Source: Candidatus Bathyarchaeota archaeon (lineage in GTDB: Archaea > Thermoproteota > Bathyarchaeia > TCS64). Taken from it: 7,041 bases of DNA. This document shows, in pieces, positions 1-3,878 of this stretch (the first letter of the stretch is position 1; each line of letters begins with the position of its first letter). The stretch lies in contig DAOVEE010000095.1 in NCBI GenBank assembly GCA_030669135.1, positions 1 to 7,041 of the forward strand. The letters run 5' to 3'. Both the position numbers and the translations under genes were made by a program. The notes below the pieces were generated by a model that was not told where the DNA came from, ran no database searches, and was given only the letters and a program-made list of their open reading frames with translations.

Positions 1-899
1 ACCATGGGGACGTTGATCTTCTTGCTGCTGTACAGCTTCCTCTTGGTGATCTCCACCTCGACGCCCATGGCGTGGGCGGCCCCCTCGGCGCACCTGGCCA
101 CCTTTTCCACCATCTCCTCCAGGTACTTCTTGTCGCTGCTCCTCACGCCGAACTGACACACCGCTCTGTCAGGTATGATGTTGCTCGCCAGCCCCCCCTC
201 CGGGATGATGCCGTGGATCACCAGGTTGGCGTCTCTCCTGGCCTCCTGCCTGAGCATGTGGGTCGCCACGTAGGTGAGGGTGGCGGCGTTCAACGCGTTC
301 CTGCCCTTCTCCGGGCTCGCGGCGGCGTGGCTCGTCTGGCCCTTGAACACCATCTCTATTTGGTGTATGCCGAGCGATTGGCCCCCGACGCCCCACCTGC
401 TGCCGGGGTGAAGCATAATGACGCCGGCGACGTCGTCGAAGAAGCCGTGGTCGGCCATGATCACCTTGCTTCCGGCGCTGGGGCCATGGCCCTCCTCAGC
501 CGGGGTGCCGACGACCAGAACCTCCCCGGCCAACCCGGAGACAGCCTTGCTCGCGGCGATCCCCGCCCCGACAGCGGAGGCGGCGATGAGGTTGTGGCCG
601 CAGCCGTGTCCAACCCCAGGCAGCGCGTCGTACTCGGCGAGCACGGCGACCCTAGGTCCCTCCGCCCCGCCTTTGTAGGACGCCTTGAACGCGGTGGGCA
701 TCCCGTAGATGCCCTTCTCCACCTCGAAGCCATGGTCCTCTAGGACGCCGGTGAGCTTCTCGAAGGCCTTGTACTCCTCGCTCCCCAGCTCGGGGTTCTC
801 GTAGAGGTACCTCGCGATGTCCTCCAGCACAGGCCTCTTCTTGTCAACGGTGTCCCTTACAATCTTTTTGAGTCCATCAACGTCAGTCAACGTTATCAA
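1..899 (-). CDS. M20-family metallopeptidase / amidohydrolase, AbgB/PM20D2-like (C-terminus missing)
   Basis: This reading frame is open from a TTG at 899-897 to the left edge, giving 299 codons of a protein that is probably about 400 residues in full. Family features are clear. The sequence YDALPGVGHGCGHN lies at residues 90-103, with C100 and H102 as likely metal ligands. GTPAEEGHGPSAG follows at 131-143, with E135 as probable general base and E136 as a ligand, and MLHP at 162-165 supplies H164. From about residue 178 the sequence resembles the lid/dimerisation domain (GQTSHAAASPEKGRNAL). Known relatives cleave N-acyl or dipeptide-like amides, such as p-aminobenzoyl-glutamate or beta-alanyl dipeptides, in the cytoplasm; the substrate here cannot be read from sequence. 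A stop codon (TAG) sits directly before the TTG, so no longer start exists. A second TTG at 890-888 is possible but less well spaced from the ribosome binding site. The gene diverges from radA. Confidence 0.9.
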   Translation of the reverse strand, partial: MITLTDVDGLKKIVRDTVDKKRPVLEDIARYLYENPELGSEEYKAFEKLTGVLEDHGFEVEKGIYGMPTAFKASYKGGAEGPRVAVLAEYDALPGVGHGCGHNLIAASAVGAGIAASKAVSGLAGEVLVVGTPAEEGHGPSAGSKVIMADHGFFDDVAGVIMLHPGSRWGVGGQSLGIHQIEMVFKGQTSHAAASPEKGRNALNAATLTYVATHMLRQEARRDANLVIHGIIPEGGLASNIIPDRAVCQFGVRSSDKKYLEEMVEKVARCAEGAAHAMGVEVEITKRKLYSSKKINVPM

Positions 900-905
900 C
901 TAGAG

Positions 906-911
906 ATCACC
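906..911 (-). promoter_or_regulatory. Ribosome binding site of the M20 gene
   Basis: On the minus strand GGTGAT lies six bases before the TTG at 899. It is an exact complement of the usual archaeal 16S rRNA 3' end (AUCACC). The spacing favours the first TTG over the one nine bases further in. A TATA-like CTATAGATT at 924-916 is too close to the gene to produce a transcript that keeps this site, so the promoter itself remains unplaced. Confidence 0.6.
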
Positions 912-987
912 GGCTTAATCTATAGCGTTTTCTAGTTACCCCCTCACTTTCACCCGTCTCCCCCCTGTACAGTCTTATGCGTTCACA

Positions 988-995
988 TTATAAAC
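988..995 (+). promoter_or_regulatory. TATA box of radA
   Basis: TTATAAAC is the best TATA-box match in the 124-bp divergent gap. Its centre lies about 33 bp before the radA ATG. With the usual archaeal 25-27 bp offset, transcription would begin near 1017, leaving a leader of only about 6-8 nt. No convincing ribosome binding site sits directly before the ATG, which fits leaderless or near-leaderless initiation. Confidence 0.55.
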
Positions 996-1023
996 GTAGA
1001 AACGGGTGTGAGACCCGAGTGTA

Positions 1024-2019
1024 ATGGGAGAGGTAATTGAAGCCGGAGTCCTAGAAGGAGTAGCCAGCACCACCGTAAAGAAGCTGCACAAGGCCGGGTT
1101 AGTCACCCTCGAATCCATCGCGGTAACTCCCCCGCGCAATATCGTGGAGATGACTGGCATGGGCATCGACACCGCCGTAAAGGTGAATGCCCTAGCGCGG
1201 CTGCAGGTGGACCCGGGGTTCGTCTCAGCCTCCGACATGCTGGAGATGCGTAAGCACAAGCTCCGCTCTAGGACCGGCTCCAATGAACTCAACCGCATAC
1301 TGGGCGGCGGAGTCGAGACAGGCGTCATCACCGAACTGATCGGCGAGTTCGGCTCAGGCAAGACCCAGATATGCTACACTCTCTCCGTGTTGGCACAACG
1401 GCCCGTGGAGGAGGGCGGCCTCGGTGGACGCGTCTGCGTCATCGACACCGAGGGCACCTTCATCCCGGAGCGTGTGGTCCAGATAGCCGAGACCCGGGGC
1501 TACGACTCTCAGGAGATCCTCAACAACATACTCATCGCCCGCGCCTACAACAGCGACCACCAGATACTCCTCATAAAGAACCTCCCCAAAGTCGCGCAGG
1601 AGCACGACATCAAGCTCGTCATAGTGGACAGCATGATAGGCCACTTCAGGGGCGAGTACATCGGCAGGGCCACCCTCGCGGAGCGCCAGCAGAAGCTAGC
1701 CAGCGCACTCGGCAACCTCCTCAGGGTCGCCGAGGCCTTCAACCTCTCCGTGGTCCTCACCAACCAGGTGCAGGCCAAGCCCGACACCGCATACGGCGAC
1801 CCCAACAAGCCGACAGGCGGCCACGTCATGGCCCACGCCTGCACACACCGCATGTTCCTTCGCAAGGGCAGGCAGAACACGAGGCTGGCCCGGGTCATCG
1901 ACAGCCCCTACCTCCCGGAGGAGAAGATCAGGATCGCCATCACAGAGGCCGGCGTCACAGACGAGGACGGCACCTTCCCAGAGTGTAACGAGGACGGCCC
2001 CATCCAGGAAGAGGAATAA
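1024..2019 (+). CDS. radA: DNA repair and recombination protein RadA
   Basis: RadA is the archaeal RecA/Rad51-family recombinase, an ATP-dependent protein that forms filaments on single-stranded DNA and catalyses strand exchange. The 331 residues show the RadA architecture. A helix-hairpin-helix DNA-binding domain spans about 5-57, followed by a linker with the FxxA polymerisation motif (FVSA, 66-69) and the ATPase core. Walker A is GEFGSGKT (107-114), the probable catalytic glutamate is E143 in DTEGTF, and Walker B is KLVIVDS (197-203). A DNA-binding loop region follows NQVQ (247-250). The presence of the N-terminal domain and full core excludes the shorter paralogue RadB. An in-frame stop at 1009-1011 makes the ATG at 1024 the only reasonable start. 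Length is normal for RadA (about 320-350), but the protein starts almost directly at the helix-hairpin-helix domain and ends in an acidic tail (about 312-331). The gene converges on the EngB-like gene, with three bases between stops. Confidence 0.97.
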   Translation: MGEVIEAGVLEGVASTTVKKLHKAGLVTLESIAVTPPRNIVEMTGMGIDTAVKVNALARLQVDPGFVSASDMLEMRKHKLRSRTGSNELNRILGGGVETGVITELIGEFGSGKTQICYTLSVLAQRPVEEGGLGGRVCVIDTEGTFIPERVVQIAETRGYDSQEILNNILIARAYNSDHQILLIKNLPKVAQEHDIKLVIVDSMIGHFRGEYIGRATLAERQQKLASALGNLLRVAEAFNLSVVLTNQVQAKPDTAYGDPNKPTGGHVMAHACTHRMFLRKGRQNTRLARVIDSPYLPEEKIRIAITEAGVTDEDGTFPECNEDGPIQEEE

Positions 2020-2022
2020 CCC

Positions 2023-2631
2023 TCAGCGGATATACTCAAAGGGGTTCCTGAAGCCCTTAGCAGCCAAGGTCTTAACAAAACAGTCTTTCAACGGTCCTAC
2101 GCCTACCCCCCTCTTGGCGCTGACCGGGAAGACATAGCCTGAAGCCTCGGAGGGGGCTCCTCCCGTTATCCTGTCGAGGAAAGCGTCAAGGTTCATCGCG
2201 ACGTCCCTCTCGCTTCCCTTATCGATCTTGTTCGCCGCCACGAGAGGGAACTCTCCCAAGGTCTCGTGGAGGTACTCCACCATCTCGACATCAAGGCTTG
2301 TGAACCCCTTCTTGGCGAGGCGCTCCTCGGTCTCCAGGAACGTCGTTATGTTCAGCACATGGACGGCGAAGACAATGTTACCCGCTTCACGTTCTATGAA
2401 GTCAAGTATACTGTCCTTGGTCTTGTCCTCCCATCGTCTGCTTGCACCCAGCTTCCGCCCGTAACCCGGCATATCAACTAGGAAAAGATCTTGCGCAATG
2501 GGGTACTTGTCTATGCTAGTGGTGGTTCCTGGCCGTTTCCCGATCCTGACCTTGAGCCCGGTCAACGCCCTTATGGTCGTGCTCTTACCCGAATTAGGCC
2601 TACCTGTGAATATGACGTATCTTTCAGACAT
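2023..2631 (-). CDS. engB: EngB-like (YihA-family) GTP-binding protein
   Basis: This is a small single-domain TRAFAC-class GTPase of 202 residues from the ATG at 2631. The nucleotide-binding motifs are in order: G1 GRPNSGKST (10-18), a G2-region PGTTT (34-38), G3 DMPGYG (53-58), G4 NKID (134-137) and G5 SAK (171-173). The DMPGYG motif and overall size match the EngB/YihA group, which in bacteria helps assemble the large ribosomal subunit; archaeal members are less studied, so that role is an inference here. A GTG two codons upstream (2637) is an alternative start, and neither start has a good ribosome binding site. The gene lies 42 bp downstream of TFB on the same strand. Minus-strand T5 at 2664-2660 in that gap could act as a weak terminator, so cotranscription is likely but not certain. 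Another small Era-like GTPase is the main alternative identity. Confidence 0.88.
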   Translation of the reverse strand: MSERYVIFTGRPNSGKSTTIRALTGLKVRIGKRPGTTTSIDKYPIAQDLFLVDMPGYGRKLGASRRWEDKTKDSILDFIEREAGNIVFAVHVLNITTFLETEERLAKKGFTSLDVEMVEYLHETLGEFPLVAANKIDKGSERDVAMNLDAFLDRITGGAPSEASGYVFPVSAKRGVGVGPLKDCFVKTLAAKGFRNPFEYIR

Positions 2632-2673
2632 ATCCACTACAAATAGGGTGTATGCACTGAAAAAGGGTGGCGT

Positions 2674-3597
2674 CTAGAGCTTGACGTCGAAGTCCAGGCG
2701 CTGGGCGAGCTCCTTGTAGCGGTTCCTGATGGTGACCTCAGTCACCTGGGCCTCCCTCGCTATCTCGCCCTGGGTGCGCCGCTCATCGGTGAGCTGGCTG
2801 CTTATGTAGATGCACGCCGCAGCGATCCCGGAAGGGCCCCGCCCGCTGGTGAGCTTCATGTCAGAGGCCTCGCTCAGTATCTTCAGGGCCAGCCTCTCCG
2901 TCTCGCCTGTGAGCTCCAGCTTGTTAACGATCTTGCTGATGTATCCCTGGGGGGCGACCTGGGGCACCGACGGCTTCAGCTCCCTGAGCAGGAACCTGTA
3001 GTTACGGGCGGCCTCCTTCTTGGTAATGTTGGCGGCCACTGCCACGTCCTCCAGCGTCCTGATGATCCCGCACTGCCTGCACGCCATGTAGATGGAGGCG
3101 ACGGCAACGCTCTGGATGGTTCTTCCCCTTATGAGTTGCTTCTGAATGGCTCTGCGGTAGATCATGCTGCTTGTCTCGATGACGTTCCTAGGCAGGTTGA
3201 GCTTGTAGCTTATCTTGCTCATCTCGCTCAGCGCGTGAGCCAGGTTACGCTGCGTGGAGTCCGAGACCTTGCTTCTCCTATGCCACTTCCTGAGCCTGTA
3301 GAGCCGAGCCCGCTCCTCTGGGCTCAGCTTCCTCCCAGAGGCGTCACGGTCCTGCCAACCTATCGTCGTGCTGAGGCCCTTGTCGTGGATTGTCCACGTC
3401 ACCGGGGCGCCCACCCTCGGGAGCTTATCCCGCTGCTCCTGGTCGAAGGCGCGCCACTCAGGGCCTTGGTCGATCAACGTTGAAGAGATCACGAAACCGC
3501 ATGCCTGGCAGACAAGTTCACCGGTCTCGTAGTCTCGCAGAAGGCTGGTTGCACCACACTCGGTGCAGGCGATCTTGTTACGAAGTTTCGTCGTCAA
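2674..3597 (-). CDS. tfb: Transcription initiation factor IIB (TFB)
   Basis: TFB binds the TBP-TATA complex and the adjacent BRE, and recruits archaeal RNA polymerase. From the TTG at 3597 the protein has 307 residues, the usual family length. An N-terminal zinc ribbon uses two CxxC pairs (C11/C14 and C30/C33). It is followed by the B-reader/linker region (about 45-100, including GPEWRAF and VGAP) and two cyclin-like repeats (about 115-205 and 210-305). The second repeat ends in a helix-turn-helix (about 275-297, TQGEIAREAQVTEVTIRNR) that should contact the BRE. The frame stays open upstream to a TTG at 3687, but those 30 extra codons look unlike TFB and lie upstream of the predicted transcription start. 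GAGG six bases before 3597 supports that start; GTG at 3609 (311 residues) is the alternative. Archaea often carry several TFBs, and this window cannot show whether this is the main one. It diverges from ppdK. Confidence 0.95.
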   Translation of the reverse strand: MTTKLRNKIACTECGATSLLRDYETGELVCQACGFVISSTLIDQGPEWRAFDQEQRDKLPRVGAPVTWTIHDKGLSTTIGWQDRDASGRKLSPEERARLYRLRKWHRRSKVSDSTQRNLAHALSEMSKISYKLNLPRNVIETSSMIYRRAIQKQLIRGRTIQSVAVASIYMACRQCGIIRTLEDVAVAANITKKEAARNYRFLLRELKPSVPQVAPQGYISKIVNKLELTGETERLALKILSEASDMKLTSGRGPSGIAAACIYISSQLTDERRTQGEIAREAQVTEVTIRNRYKELAQRLDFDVKL

Positions 3598-3603
3598 AGA
3601 ACC

Positions 3604-3607
3604 CCTC
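3604..3607 (-). promoter_or_regulatory. Ribosome binding site deciding the TFB start
   Basis: GAGG (extended GAGGGGTT, 3607-3600) lies six bases before the TTG at 3597 and resembles the archaeal GGAGGTGAT consensus. It overlaps the alternative GTG start at 3609, which has no such site before it. Confidence 0.45.
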
Positions 3608-3636
3608 ACGAGAATTATGAATAGAGAAAAAGCCTC

Positions 3637-3646
3637 GCATATAACT
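3637..3646 (-). promoter_or_regulatory. TATA box and BRE of TFB
   Basis: On the minus strand AGTTATATGC follows a purine-rich GAAAAC (3652-3647), resembling a BRE-TATA pair. The centre at about 3641 predicts transcription from about 3615. That gives an 18-nt leader to the TTG at 3597, which holds the GAGG site, or about 6 nt to the GTG at 3609. It makes translation from the upstream TTG at 3687 unlikely unless a second promoter exists. Confidence 0.5.
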
Positions 3647-3677
3647 GTTTTCAAAATATGTCCTATAAAAACGCTTG

Positions 3678-3700
3678 TTTTTCTCAAATGTTGAGAAAAA
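3678..3700. repeat. Perfect 10-bp inverted repeat in the TFB-ppdK divergent region
   Basis: TTTTTCTCAA (3678-3687) and TTGAGAAAAA (3691-3700) are exact reverse complements separated by ATG. Flanking AAAAC (3667-3671) and GTTTT (3706-3710) extend the symmetry, with the axis shifted by half a base. The element lies about 48 bp upstream of the TFB TATA box. It also covers the start point predicted for a plus-strand TATA-like sequence, CCTATAAAAA (3662-3671). An operator for a dimeric regulator is the simplest reading; a weak AU-rich hairpin in an RNA is the alternative. The regulator is unknown. Confidence 0.6.
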
Positions 3701-3800
3701 TTGATGTTTTAAAATATTATAGTAAAAAAAAGCCCCAGAAAAAATATCGTGTATTTACAGATTCCACCGATCTATATACTGTATGATGGATACCCATCGA

Positions 3801-3808
3801 TTAATATA
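3801..3808 (+). promoter_or_regulatory. Candidate TATA box of ppdK
   Basis: TTAATATA, centred near 3805, would start transcription near 3831 and give a leader of about 48 nt containing the GGAG site before the ppdK TTG. CTATATAC at 3772-3779 is a competing box that would give a leader of about 78 nt. The choice cannot be made from sequence alone. Confidence 0.4.
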
Positions 3809-3865
3809 GCGCGTCCATTTGCACCGGTAAAGGTAAAAGTCGGTATGACGTCACCAGAGTTATCA

Positions 3866-3871
3866 GGAGAT
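3866..3871 (+). promoter_or_regulatory. Ribosome binding site of ppdK
   Basis: GGAGAT, with core GGAG at 3866-3869, lies seven to nine bases before the TTG at 3879. An in-frame stop at 3846-3848 closes the frame upstream and leaves this TTG as the natural start. Confidence 0.6.
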
Positions 3872-3878
3872 ACTCGAT

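Larger units (their letters stand above)
3598..3878. other. AT-rich divergent intergenic region between TFB and ppdK
   Basis: This 281-bp gap is much richer in A and T than the flanking genes, especially from 3611 to 3810. It holds the TFB promoter on the minus strand, the inverted repeat at 3678-3700, A-runs at 3724-3731 and 3739-3744 (T-tracts on the minus strand), and plus-strand TATA-like sequences at 3662-3671, 3772-3779 and 3801-3808. A near-palindrome GATGGATACCCATC (3785-3798) pairs at six of seven positions and sits directly before the last TATA box. I see no tRNA, no known riboswitch and no convincing small gene. Confidence 0.7.

Noticed and set aside
72..743. Plus-strand 223-codon frame opposite the M20 gene
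   Set aside because: Its protein is low-complexity, rich in His, Gly, Arg and Ala, and resembles no family; the opposite strand carries clear M20 motifs. High GC content keeps antisense frames open.
1371..1988. Plus-strand 205-codon frame inside radA
   Set aside because: It is an out-of-frame shadow rich in Arg, Gly, His and Pro; RadA motifs account for the other frame.
2018..2046. Possible hairpin AACCC...GGGTT after radA
   Set aside because: The stem is five base pairs with a loop of about 19 bases and no T-run; archaeal termination does not need it.
3722..3744. A-runs (minus-strand T6 and T8) as a terminator on the minus strand
   Set aside because: No gene on the minus strand reads into this point, so the tracts are better explained as AT-rich promoter DNA, though they could stop antisense transcription.
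3826..3837. Tandem GGTAAA GGTAAA before ppdK
   Set aside because: There are only two copies of a 6-bp unit, with no link to a TATA box or ribosome binding site.
3846..3853. Perfect 8-bp palindrome TGACGTCA in the predicted ppdK leader
   Set aside because: An 8-bp palindrome is expected by chance at this scale and the symmetry does not extend outward.
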